Shown here piece after piece: positions 26,826 through 44,323 of a stretch of DNA of 64,000 nucleotides. Under the pieces are notes generated by a model. It saw only the letters and a list, made by a program, of their open reading frames with translations, was not told the DNA's origin and searched no databases. Every line of letters starts with the position of its first letter. Position 1 is the stretch's first letter. Origin of the DNA: Azadirachta indica (taxonomy: Eukaryota; Streptophyta; Magnoliopsida; Sapindales; Meliaceae); the NCBI GenBank assembly GCA_022749755.1, contig CM040453.1, positions 6,036,102-6,100,101 on the forward strand. Reading direction: 5' to 3'. The position numbers were made by a program, and so were the translations under genes.

Positions 26826-28544
26826 AATATCGGGCTGACAATTAACATGCACGACAATTAACATCGAAACCACAAATTATATTTACATATGTGACATTGT
26901 GTTAATATGCAATTTAATGTTTATATATTTATATATATATCAAAACAGTAAGTTATTTTTGTAGAAAATTCATTTTTATAAGTTAATCTGACAGTGTATA
27001 TATATTTACCTTGAGAATGTTTTCTGTGATTGGTCCTGGGCCTCTTGAGGAGAAATATGCAACGACTGGCGCAGGTTTATATCCTGGAACAGTAACTGTT
27101 GGGAGAATTGTTGCAGTTGGATTCCTGCAGGTGTAATATTAATTAATTTGGAAACAATAAGTATTAAATCATGTGCATTACAAATTAAACTACTGGCTAG
27201 TTAGATTAATTGTGCTAAAAAGTGATATTAATATCAATAATAAAATAAAAGCTTACTTGTTAGAATTGACGTACTTAATAAGTTGAAGTCCAGCAAGTTT
27301 TCGAACTTCTACATATGGAAATATGCCTGCTGAAAAACCGGGCCATATTTTCTCAACATCATTGACGATAATTAATCCTTTGGCTATAGAAGTTAAGCTT
27401 TTGTCTTCAGCATTAATATTAATAGCTACCGATTGCATAACTTCCTTTGTGTCGATCAGCTGACTCTGAATGCAAACAAGGATCTTGCCTGCAACTTTCT
27501 CTGGATCGCAGGATCCTGGTTGGCATCTCCTGCACATTTTACAGTATTTTATTTAATAACATATATAATTACATTAGTTTTTATCTTTTAAGGGGTGTTT
27601 TTAATTAGTTTCTTAATTGGAATTAAAACAAATAATATACAAACTACAATTACCTTGCTTCCGATAGAACGGTAGAGTTAACAGCAATATTCTTCCCATA
27701 TGCAAGGGAAATACTCATTGAACGTGAGAGATTTGATAAATTAATTGCAGTGCCCTAGAAGAAAAATGATGATTATACAATCAGTACATTTTAATAGTTT
27801 TATTCTCATTTTATTGCTAGTCCCTAGTTAATTTTCTATTAGAAGTAAAGATCCATGAAAAAGAAAAATTCAACCATAAAAATTAATTAATTAATGAATC
27901 TTACTTGGATAGATTTGCCATTTCCAAGAAGCACGGTAGACTGGAAATCTCTGTCAATGGTAGAAGCTCCAACTGTTAAAATCCACGGCGCTGTATTTTT
28001 AACAGTGAAGGGAGTAGATCCATCATTTCCAGCAGAGCAGATTACCATGATTCCAATTTGCTCAGCATGAAAAGCTCCAATAGCTATGGGATCAGCTAAG
28101 TAATCGAGGTGTGAATTCAAACTAACAGAGATTGAAATGATATCAACTCCATCCTCAATTGCATCTTCGATTGCCTGTAATATAGCAGCACCTGAACAAG
28201 CTCTTCCCTCGCAGGCCTTGTAGCTTGCAATCCTGGAATAAGGGGAGCCGCCCCTCGCTGTGCCACGGGCTAACCCGAAATAACTGGCATTGGGGACGTG
28301 GGCGCCAGCCGCAGTTGATGCTGTGTGAGTTCCATGGCCCCCATAATCTCTCGGAGAACCAGGAGCCTCGGTGTTATTTTTGCTTGAAGCTAGAGTAAGG
28401 TTGTAGAATCTTGCTCCAATCAGTTTCCTGCCATTTATATACGCAGACACAATTTTATATTTCATAACCTTCTCATATTATTTTTCAATAATAAAAATAA
28501 TAATAATATATATGTAGTTTAAGATTTTCAAATTTCAAGATTCA

Positions 28545-28664
<120 letters not shown>

Positions 28665-29340
28665 TTAATGTACCAAAAAAACAATCAATCTCCTTGTAGT
28701 TATCAACAGATATGGATAACATTATGTAGAGATGATCAATCATTAAGTCATGAATCAAATTGCATTTTACCAACACCATTCATGACAATATGCCAAAAAC
28801 CTACCTGAATATTTAACTCACAGCAAACTAAAATCTGGGTATGCACAGTTGATTATGACAATATTATTATTATTTTTTTCCTAATATAAGTCATGTTAAA
28901 TTATATATTTATCCAAGTCTTGACGAGAGAATGTAAACGTTTTTCACCAGGAAGTACACATTTTCTTAAAGTTATAAATAATCAAGAATAAATATATTAA
29001 TTTATGCAAGTTAAAATCAGTCAACTGTCATAGTTGATAGGCGGAGAAAATAAAGTTGAATATTATTTTGGTTTAAACAAATGAATAAATAAATCACCTG
29101 AGTCTATAACGCCAATTATGATATCACTTGATTGGTTATGATATTTATGGGTGATGCTGGACCAAGAAGTGATTCTGTTTGGTTTTACTTTTGCGGCAGC
29201 TTCTGCTTCTAAGAAATCCCGAGAACGTGTTGTATGACGTTGAAGAATCGGATCGGGGAATACTGACACTATCTCATCGAGCCCTGCTTTCACAAATCGA
29301 TAAAACCCAACAGCATCATTATCAATTTTATTTCTCAAAT

Positions 29341-29378
29341 ATGTGTGTGTGTGTGTGCGCGCGCGTGTGTGCGTGTAC
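29341..29378. repeat. (TG)n/(CG)n dinucleotide tract
   Basis: Alternating purine-pyrimidine tract ATGTGTG... passing into CGCGCG and back, in the intron between exons 3 and 4 of copy B. Such tracts can adopt Z-DNA in vitro. Confidence 0.9.
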
Positions 29379-29516
29379 ATTCAGACTGATATTCCCCATT
29401 GTTATTCCTTAGGATTACCAGACAGTAGAGAAGCTTCTTCATCAGTGAGCATGGCAGAGAAGCCCTTGAAAGAACGTTTATAATGGTGGATTAGAGATAT
29501 TCTTTCGCTCCCTTCA

Positions 29517-30743
29517 CTGCAAAAGTGGATTAAAGCCCACGTAAAAAAAAATTAGAGAATATTAATTAATTAATAAATAGAAATTTAAAAAATCCAATTA
29601 ATAAATTTTTTATGATTATGATCATTGATATATATATATATATATATATATGATTATTACGAAGAGGACCGAGTCTGAGAGCTTTTTCTCTAATAAGGAA
29701 ATTTTCCACATAAATATCCCAAAATTTTTTATTTTTTTTAAACATATACTTTTAGAAAGTAATGGTATTCTATGTTTTAAAAATATGTTAAAATGTATAT
29801 AAATACTTTATAATACATTTTAATTAAAAGATAAGGTCTAGCAGCCATTTTCGAGGTAAAACCATGAAGAGGTCAATGATTTTCAACGCTACCTATCTTG
29901 ATATAGTCAGTCTTGATACGCCAAAAATTGTTGGGTGGTTTCATATAATCCACAAAAGTAAAAGAACCAAATTTTTATTTTTTTATCAAACAGATTGTGA
30001 CTTTTAGTCTAACAATCCAATTAAATTAATACTTAATTGAGGATTTATATTTAATAATTAATATATAGTATCAAAGTCGCAATTGCGTGTCCAGACTTTT
30101 TTTTTGTTTTTTTTTTTGGGTATGGGTCAATTTGATATATACATGAATACTAAAACGTGTCTCAAATGACCCCAGTAACAGTAATTTAATCAATTAATAG
30201 TTTGAAATAATTGCGATTGCCTCTACAGTAATGCTTCGTTGATGCTAACAATTATTAAACTAACGACAAAATAGAAAAAAAAAAAATAAAAGAATTGACT
30301 GTTATATAATAGTGATTGATAGATATTTTATCAATTAATTAAGATGTAAATGTTGTGTTTTAACTTTATATTCCTTTTTGCTAAATGTCACTGTAAATAA
30401 TTACCATTATATATAGCAATTTTATTTTCAAGAAAAAAGAAGAAAAAGACAACGCATTATAATTGTAAACCATACTCCTATTTGTCTTTGCACTGATATT
30501 TTAGATAAGCTAGCGTAAACACATCACACCACATGTAAACTTCACTACAAATATCATCACCCTTATTAAATCAATTATATGTTAATTAAAAAAGGGACAG
30601 TATATAAAATTTTTTTCAAGCGATGAAACATCAATTACCCTTCAATGAATTGTGCATAAAAAATCAATTATTCTCGTCACTTAACTAACATATATAAAAC
30701 ATGCAAATAATATTCTTATTAAACTACCTAATTAATCATAAAC
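29517..30743. other. Spacer between copy B and copy C
   Basis: To about 29650 this resembles intron 2 of copies A and D, with no exon 2 following. From about 29885 it resembles the DNA left of the 1894-3010 relic (shared GATATAGTCAGTCTTG and TTTTAGATAAGC). About 470 bases (roughly 29955-30430) have no counterpart there. The rest is AT-rich with no gene. The segment near copy C is its 3' flank. Confidence 0.6.
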
Positions 30744-33700
30744 TTATTCAACATTCACAGCAAACACCATTCGGACCGAATTATGTTGGTTACCCGACCA
30801 AGTTATGGAGCCGAAATTGTGGCCACTCGGAGCTTGGTTGCCGGAGAAGGAAACTTTGAAAGACACCCTTTTGACACCTTCAGTAAAAGCAAGCTTCTCA
30901 GGAAATACTTTGACCGATAATCCTGAAGGAGCATTTATCCTAGAAATAATGTATGTGACATTTGGTGATCCGACGTTTGTCACCGTTCTTTTGACAGTTC
31001 TGATAGCTCCATGGCGACAATCGAGCTTGCTTATGGAGATTGATGGGTAGTTAATATTGGAGATGAGCTTTTTGGTGGATTTTTTCGGACAGTTAAATTT
31101 TGTGCTTGTGATAGATCGAATCTTTTTCTCTGAATATCCGAAATAACAAAGGAATCGAAGGTAATCTCTTGTTGATGTTTCGAATACTAATCCTGGATTT
31201 AGAGCACGCTGTGGGCTAATTTCTCCAGCTCCCATTTGGTGTGGGTTTGCGTAGTTGCCAGAGCTATTTCTCATTGGTTTCCCCGTGTTATCATAAACGG
31301 ATGCTGCAAATTACAGAAAATTAATTAAGACACATAATCTTATCATATATATATACATATATATTTATATATATAGCAAAATTGATTCTACTTGTGGATT
31401 AAATATAAAGTTACCTGTAGTCAAAAGAGCTGATTTTATCATGGAATAACTCCATTTAGGGCGCGCTGATTTGATGATTGCAGCTACTCCGCTTACATGA
31501 GGGCAAGCCATGGATGTTCCAGATCTTAACCCATAAGTGGCTGGTTTCTCTCCAGCTGGAATACCCCCTGGTCTATCTCTTGGAACCATTCCGGCTAAAA
31601 TCGCTACTCCTGGAGCCGTGACATCGGGCTGAATTCATTGCAAATTAACCCCCAAAACATTTATTTTTATTTATTTGACATGAATTAAAATACAATCATC
31701 TATAAAGCATGATGCATAACGGCACAAAAGTATATTAATTAACCTTGAGAATGTTTTCTGTAAGAGATCCTGGGCCTCTTGAGGAGAAGTATGCAACAAT
31801 CGGAGCTGGTTTATGCCTTGGAACAGTTACTGTTGGGAGAATTGTTGCAGTTGGGTTCCTGTATATATAAAGGCATTGATAAATAGTTAACATGTATTTC
31901 ATCGTAGAGAATAAATCTTGTGAACAATACATGTCATAGACATATATCTAAGCAGTGAAGAGAAAATGAATTTGCTGCTGAAGAAAACTGGAATTATATT
32001 TTGGCACACTGCACGGGAATCAAAGATAGATAAAAATTTTAAGAACCCAGCATTCCACATAATAAGGCTTACTTGATAGAATTGATGTACTTAATAAGTC
32101 GATATCCTGAAACTTTGCCAACTTCTGCGTAAGGAAATTTGCCTGAATCAAAAGGCACAATACTCTCATCCTTGTTGACAACAATTAACCCTTTGGCTTT
32201 AGCACCTTCTGCAACTAATAACATAATTGTCCTTGTAACAGGTGGGTCAATGCAAACAATGATCTTGCCCGCAACTTTCTTCGGATATAATGATTCTGGA
32301 TCACAACTCCTGCAAATTAAAGTTTTAGAGTAGACTTGAAGCTTGTATGAATAATGCACAATATTACGACTGTCAATATCAGTGTTTAATCTAATTTCAC
32401 CTGATTTTCTCGCGGACCGTACCATTGCATTGTTGAGTTTCAAATCATCCACAAAATGTTAGCTTATTTAATTGTTTTTAATTACTTTTTTCTTTATCAA
32501 AAATGAAAGGAGGTTAGAAAATAATTATTGTTACACAAATACCTTGCTTCGGATACAACGGTAGAGTTAACAGCAATACCCTTTCCATACGCAAGGGGAT
32601 AAGTCTTTGATCTGTCAAGGTCTGATAAACTAATCCCAGTTGCCTAACAACCACAAGGATGCCGAGAATATTTTAGAAAATTAAAGACAGCAACAAGACA
32701 AGTAAATTAATTTATTTTTCTGATTCCTATTTTGGGTTCCCTAAAAGCTAGCTAGTTTTCCGAAGGGAAAACAAAATTTCTCAGTGAAAATGATCTTACT
32801 TTGATAGTTTTCCCATTTCCAAGAAGCAAAGTAGACTGGAAATCCCTGTCAATGCTCGAAGCTCCTACTGTCAAGAGCCATGGAGCTGTATTTCTAACAG
32901 TGAAAGGCTTAGGTCCTCTATTTCCAGCAGAACAGACTACCATCACTCCTTTCTGTTCAGCATGTAAACTTCCAATAGCTATTGGATCATTCAAGTAATC
33001 AATTTCTGAATTCAAACCGATAGATATTGAAATGATATCAACTCCGTCCTGAATTGCATCGTCGATTGCCTTTAAAATTGCAGCACCTGAGCAACCATCG
33101 TCATCACAGGCCTTGTAACTTGCAATCCTGGAATAAGGCGAGCCACCCCTCGCTGTGCCTCGAGCCAGGCCGAAATAGCTAGCATTGCGAACATAGGCGC
33201 CGGCTGCTGTGGTTGCTGTGTGTGTTCCATGGCCTAAAGGATCCCTTGGCGAGCCAGCAGCAGTCTCAGTCTCTACACTGTCGGATTGGGATGCTATGTT
33301 GTAGTATCTCGCTCCAATCAACTTCCTGTAGGAATTATACACAAAAGATTCTGTTGCTACAAGTATATATATTTTAACGGCAAGAACATATTTTAATAAA
33401 ATTAATAATTAAGTTATATTTTAAGTTTAAAAATGCTAAATTAGCATATATTGTGGAAAACTCGATAACCTGTTACAGTTGGTTTTCTTGAAATCAGATG
33501 ATTCCATGCAAACTCCTTTCCATCTTGAAGGGATTTCACCCATTCCTTGGTCGTTGAAACTTAGAGATTCAGGCCATACCCCTACATCCAACACAATAAA
33601 TTAACATGAAATATTTTTTTAGATCCTTTATGAAAAAAAATTAAATTTACATTTATTAAAGTTCTATTAATTAATTAAATCTAATGAAGTCGAGATATTT

Positions 33701-35372
33701 AATTGTCTATTTTATGTAAAAGTATAACACAGGATTGAGTGACTTCCACTGCGACGCTACATTAATTACTTTAGATAGTCATAGAAGTTTAAACTACTAA
33801 AAAACAAAATAAGATAGTTTTACCTCAAAGTAATGATAGAAATTTTGCCCTCTTTTAATTCAATAAATTACATAACATTAATAGATAAAAATTTAATTTT
33901 TTTACCTAAAATAGATAAAATTTATATATCTCCACTAACAAAATAAAATTTGTATTTTCAATTTAGAAATTGAATATAAGCGCAAGTCTGAAGTGAAAAA
34001 GTGGAATATATATAATATTTTACCAGTGTCTATAACACCAATTATGATATCACTTGCTGCTTTTTGATATTTGCGGTTGAAGAAAGTGCTTCTGCCTGGT
34101 TTTGCAGCAGCTGCTTCTTCTAAGAAAACCCAAGAACGTGTTGTATGGAGTTCATAAAACGGATCAGCGAACACCGATACAATATCATCATGTTCTGCTA
34201 ATGCACAACATCAAATATATATAAAATTTCCTTTAACTTCGCTAATTACATCAATCAAAATTACCAAGATTATTCCAAGTTATAAAAAAACAACAAATAT
34301 ATATATATATATATGTATGTATATATACCAGAGAGAATTGAAGCTTCTTTCTCTGTGAGCATGGCAGAGAAACCATTGAAAGCGTGTTTGTACTGGTGGA
34401 TTAGAGATATTCTTCCACTCTCTTCACTGCAAAAATTATAATAAAAATAAAGAAAAATATAAAATAAAAAGTAGGCAATAAATGAAGACAACTGGAATTC
34501 AATAATAACGTCGATCCATGGATGACGAAATCTATGAATGATTATAAGTCCACTTAATCTTATTCTTTTTCGCTGTTACGGAACATTCATTAATATAATG
34601 CTATTAATTCTAAATTATGTGTTTTCTCAATTTATCTTAATAAAGTTATAAATAAAAAAATAATTTGCATATATTTTCAGTCGATATATCGAGTCTCTAT
34701 CATAATTAATGCTGTATTAATTAATGCGTGTTAATGGAATTGGTAATTTTGCTAAAACTTGGGAATTCAAATGTTGTTATCCTATCCTTATAACAAAGCC
34801 GAAAATAAAAGAATTATCGTATTTTCAGAGCTTAATTTGCTTATTAATATTAAAGAAAGAAAAAGTTGATGATATGATGATAAAAAGTAACCTCGGAATA
34901 ATGGAAGACAAGAGTTGCAAGTGAGCCAACTCAGCATTAAGATTCGATCTCAACGAGCTTCCCATATAAACCACGTAAGGCTGCCAATGCCATTGCCATT
35001 GCCAGCAAATTGAAGAATTAATAATAAAATAAAATTGCATAGGGAAAAAAATAATATAATTTAATTGACATATATATATATATATAAATATATATATAAT
35101 CTTGACTTTCTGGAGTGGATCGGAATTACTATTATTGTTATTTTTTTAATAAACTCCGATTGCACGAAGAAAGATTATTGCTTAATTAAGAAAAAAATTA
35201 ACTTCATTTGTTTTGGTTAAATTAATTAAAGAGATATATAGAAATTAATTAACGTACGTACCTTGGGATTAATTTCAGTTGATGAAGTAGTAGTAAAGCC
35301 AATCACAAAAACAAGCAAATATTGTAAGCAGGTCAGAAAGGGAAGGAGTTGCAGCAAGCTGCTGGAAGCCAT
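30744..35372 (-). CDS. Subtilisin-like serine protease copy C (SBT5 / CO2-response secreted protease type)
   Basis: Eleven exons on the minus strand: 35262-35372, 34892-34980, 34329-34426, 34024-34194, 33470-33581, 32800-33325, 32543-32643, 32073-32309, 31744-31858, 31415-31628 and 30744-31303. Together they give 2334 bases, 777 residues and a stop, with all junctions GT/AG and in phase. Parts: signal peptide about 1-30 ([12 protein letters not shown]), I9 propeptide about 37-115 (PYVVYMGSS), S8 domain with Asp155 (VIDTG), His226 (GHGTHTA), oxyanion Asn329 (CSAGN) and Ser559 (GTSMACPH). A PA insert is encoded mostly by exons 7-8, and a C-terminal Fn3-like domain ends in VNVE. The length is normal for plant subtilases. 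It is predicted to be secreted to the apoplast and autoactivated by propeptide cleavage. Family members process peptide precursors or cell-wall proteins; the substrate here is unknown. Confidence 0.93.
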
Positions 35373-35496
35373 GCATATATGCAAGGAGAAGTTGATATAT
35401 GAAATTAATTAAGAACTTTTATTGACTACTTTTGCAAATGAAGATGGTGATCAGTACTGAGATTAAGATATGCAGCTAGCAGGCACTAGGCAGCGG

Positions 35497-35506
35497 CCAT
35501 TTATAG
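35497..35506 (-). promoter_or_regulatory. Probable TATA box of copy C
   Basis: CTATAAATGG on the minus strand, about 125 bases upstream of the start codon, leaving room for a leader of about 90-100 bases. It matches the plant TATA consensus well. Confidence 0.6.
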
Positions 35507-37651
35507 ACTGATAATGTTTGATTCTCTGTCAGTTTCACCACAATTTCAAAACAATTTTGCCAAAGTTAAAGTTAACCAAGCCAAGATGCTCAAAATGAAA
35601 TAAAACTAAATTTTTATATATATATATATATATATATAATATCCTTCAAATAACTAATATGATGGCGCTTTTAACTGCAGGATTATGGAATATGCTTTTT
35701 AGTTAATTAATAATAATATCATTAGATTATCATTATTCTAATTGAACATCGATATATCCAATTTCACATACGTGGTTTGCACTAAATCCTAAGACATTGT
35801 ATCAATTGATTGATGCTCTTTTTCAACAGCATGAATCACTTTTTGGGATTGCTTTTGATACGTTGCAAAATCAAATCGTTCCTTTAATTTGAAAATTAAT
35901 TAATTTGTGTTCAAATTACAGAGAGAATGTCATTACTCCTATTTTTTCAGCTAATACTCTATTATCTCTTATATTTTTTTTAATATTCTATCACCTTCTT
36001 AATTTTTTATTTTTTTTGATTTTATCCTTTAGTTCAATTAGTTTATAAAATAATAAAATTAAAAATATTTGAAATATTGAAAGATAAAATTGAAATTTAA
36101 GGGAATGATAGGATATTAAAAAAAAATATAAGAAAAAATGAGTATTATCTCAAAAAATAGGGGGTAATGAACATTCTCCTCAAATTATATATGTTTTTTA
36201 AACAATTAATCAAAAAAGAAATATATTTATTTATTTATTTATTTTCAAGTAGTATCCAAATAATTCAACGATTATTGCAAGATATAGAATTGATTACCAA
36301 ATAAAGTGATGAGCCATTTAATAAAAATTTAGGATTCAATCAATAATCTAGGAAAACTTTAATATGAATATTTAATAAAAAGTTCAATATGCAAGTACAC
36401 ATGTAAATATATACTTTTGAGCATTTAAAAGTCTAATATATGTCAAATATAATGAATAATTGATAAAAATTTAATTATATTAAACAAAAATTAATATATA
36501 CTCAACACTTTAATTATTTTTAAATTTAAGTGAAAACAAAAAAATTTATAAATATACTTCTTTTTAATATGAAAATATATTGAATACATCACTTTCCGAT
36601 ATTGTGCTACCTTTAATTAATATTCTTAAGATAATTGCATAGATTTTAATCTATAAATGCTTAAATAATAAATAACGCACTTTATATTAGTTAAATACCT
36701 ACTCATTAATTAATCTTGTATCATTAATTTATTAAAAGAAAAGGAATGATATATAGATGAAAGAGAGGCAATAAATCCTATCTTGTCTGCTTTGCAGCGG
36801 CCATCTGCACTTTTTTTTTTTAACTTTTCTTTTTTTGCTTTATTGTCTTCCCTTTAAATTGATTACTATTTTTCCTCCAAGCCTTTATATCTTATTACTA
36901 GCTTTCTTTTCTTTTTGGTATCCATATATAAAAGATTAATTATTGGTGTTATTTTTTTAGCTTTATTTTCCTTCACATGGGAAGATTAAGTGTGTTGATA
37001 TTATATTCATGGATTTTAGAACTTTATTTGCACATTTTTATATATATTCCACTTTGCTATTACCAAAGCACTTATATATATTAATAGTTAAATTAAATAG
37101 AGTGTTTTCTCGTTAAATTATATACTTCTTATTTACTTGAGATGTGTTTGAGAGCGAAATGCTCTAACTTATAATTTATAACTACATAGTTATTTACTTA
37201 TAAATATAAGGAAGTAAATTATTATTTGTCAAGTAAAAGAAAGTATTTATCAAATACGTTAATATGTATTTAAAATTATAAGTATACATAAAATTACAAA
37301 TTTATATGTATCATTAATTTCATGCTAATTAATTAAAACTAAAAAATATGCATGTGATACATTAGTGTCAATATCGGTCATGAAATTTGATGGGGGCAAT
37401 TTTTAGAACATAATCATCCAAAAGCGATTACATAAACCAAAATGAGATCTTGCGACTTTTTCAAATACACGAGAGCATTCCCTATTAATATAAAATTAAG
37501 GAATGAATTAATGGTGCATATATCATGATTCAATCAAACAATTAATACATCTATATACGGGTAAAACTTTAATTCATTCATCTAATCATATATAATTATA
37601 ATCTCAAACTTGCATATATGGTAATTTACCCAATAAATTTTCCGAAATAAA
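35507..37651. other. Spacer between copy C and copy D
   Basis: Upstream DNA of copy C passing into downstream DNA of copy D. It contains (TA)n near 35618-35638 and the MITE at 35921-36181. The remainder is AT-rich sequence without coding signal. Confidence 0.65.
35921..36181. mobile_element. hAT-like MITE, copy 2
   Basis: A 261-bp element starting GAGAGAATGTCATTACTCC and ending with the inverse (GGGGGTAATGAACATTCTC then CTC), flanked by 8-bp direct repeats AAATTACA (35913-35920) and AAATTATA (36182-36189). The interior is shared with the copies at 6248 and 62487. It lies about 550 bases upstream of the copy C start codon, so it could lie within that promoter. Confidence 0.85.
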
Positions 37652-42295
<4,644 letters not shown>

Positions 42296-44323
42296 GGAAG
42301 AAGAAGAAGGAGAATGGTTAATTTTTGATGAAGTGGTTATGCAGCATATGAAATATATGGAATTATGTGAAACAAGTGAAGTGACTTGTATATGCAGCTA
42401 TCCATGTACGTATGAAAGCTTTTCCACTGAACAAATTTCTGACTACATGTATCCCACAATTTAATTCTTTTCCTACACTTCTTTGGAAATTTATTAGTAT
42501 AATTATTTTTTTATAAATAATATATATATGGAAAATATTGGAAATAAGAAATAATATATGAATATTTAATTATCTTAATATTTATTAGTATGATTGGGGT
42601 GGGGGTAAGCCATGTGAATGAGATGCTTTTGTATTTGTCATTTTCATCAGAATCCTCGAAAAGTGAACGCTCGAAATTATATAATTATCTACACCTTCAT
42701 AAAGTATTCTATTTTCATAAAATACAGTATAATCGACCTTCCATTGGATTATTGGAAGGTATTTTTGTTAATAAATATGTGTGAAAATAGCTGTGAAAAT
42801 TACTTACTATCATGGTGTTTAATTAAGAAAAATTTTAACACATTTTTAATCAAACATCTTAATTCTCGAAAAAAATTATTATATTAATTTTAAAAATATA
42901 ATGATTCAATATTTGATATGATAATATTATTAGTTATTTTTATATCAAATGTATAATATAATTATTCATATGATAGTAATGGCACTAATATAGTCTGTAA
43001 AGAGAAGTTGCAAATGCCCGAATCATTGTTTGTTTGTTTTGACTAAATTACATATAAATTAATTAATGTATGCTCTTTCCTTTTTATTTAATATTTCTTT
43101 CATTTGTTTTTTTTTAATGGAGACAGAGAATAATCTTTATTACATTCTCTTCATGGTACTGGACTGTTTCTAATGACTATACATATATGTGTGTGTGTGT
43201 GTGTGTGTGTGTTGTAATGATGAGAGAGTTGTATATACCATATGGGACAGTCCCACTCACAAAATAAAACATTTTGCAGTGACATTTTATTCTCAAATGA
43301 GAAAGAAAAAGAACCCGCATAAACTAACTCATTAAGTAAATGCCAACCCATTGAAAAGATATTTATTTTGAGAATAATAATTGACTTGAAATGCAAGTAA
43401 TTCTCTCAATCTATATATGTATATGTATCTTTCTAAAAAAGAGTGAGGTTAGTAGTAGGCATACATGTGTAAATTTTCTTCTTCATTTGCTTTATTCTCT
43501 GCTCTTTCCGCTATTTTCTCCGCCTTTACGCCTTTACTTGCTGTTTCATACAAGATTCTTGCTGCCATTTTTATTTTTACTGCTTTTACATTCGGATGAG
43601 TGTGCTTTCCTTTCCCATAATCTGAACCAACTTCTTGGTTACCACTGCGCTAGTAAGCTGTATTTGAGAAGACCTTTCAAACAAGTTTATTTGTATATTC
43701 CATGGACTAATTTTAAAGTGAATGTAGACATGGTATAATTCTGTTCAAAGGGTTCCACGAATGATGTGGTGCGTATTACCATAAAAGAAAAAGTCACTTT
43801 TTATTTTAATAACCGCAAACAAACTGCCATAATCCTTCAGCAAAGAATATATAAAGACTATGCAATATGGAGTAGCAGGATATATTTTTTACCATCTGTA
43901 GATGACACCTTATTTTTCATACTTCAAACCTGACACATATATCATTCCTAATTTCGTAGTGAAGTTTGATAAGTTGTGTACCTATTACAAGTATCAATAG
44001 AAAAATCCCAGTGGCACGACATTTATTCACAAAAAACAAAGACTTATATGCTATTACCTGGAAAACACAAGGAACTATAGCATTGATCGTAATCACATAA
44101 CTTCATGCTCTTTCAAATTAGAGCCACAACAGCGAGGATGTTGTAATGTGGCTTAAGTCACCACCATCACTTGTGCTTCTGGCCTGGCTCATATATTTGG
44201 TACTCTGGAAAGCTCATAATCTGCAAGAGACCGGCTTGCCTAACCCGAGCTTATTAATTATGTATATACAGAAAAGCTATTTTATTTTACCAGATTGTTT
44301 TGCATTTTACAGAGCGCTTGACC
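42296..44323. other. Spacer between the protease array and NCA1
   Basis: The first 150 bases are the leader and promoter side of copy D; a weak TATA-like CATATACAAG lies at about 42385-42394 on the minus strand. The rest is AT-rich, with a (TG)n tract at about 43189-43212. The stretch just left of 44324 should hold the NCA1 3' UTR. The open frame near 43391-43738 shows no family similarity and is probably chance. Confidence 0.55.

Noticed and set aside
29341..29378. TG/CG tract considered as a recombination hot spot behind copy B truncation
   Set aside because: It lies in an intron between retained exons 3 and 4, not at the homology break near 29650, so there is no positional support.
43391..43738. 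115-codon open frame in the spacer right of the protease array
   Set aside because: Low-complexity, Leu/Phe/Ser-rich translation with no family similarity, no splice context and a non-standard composition; most likely chance in pyrimidine-rich DNA.
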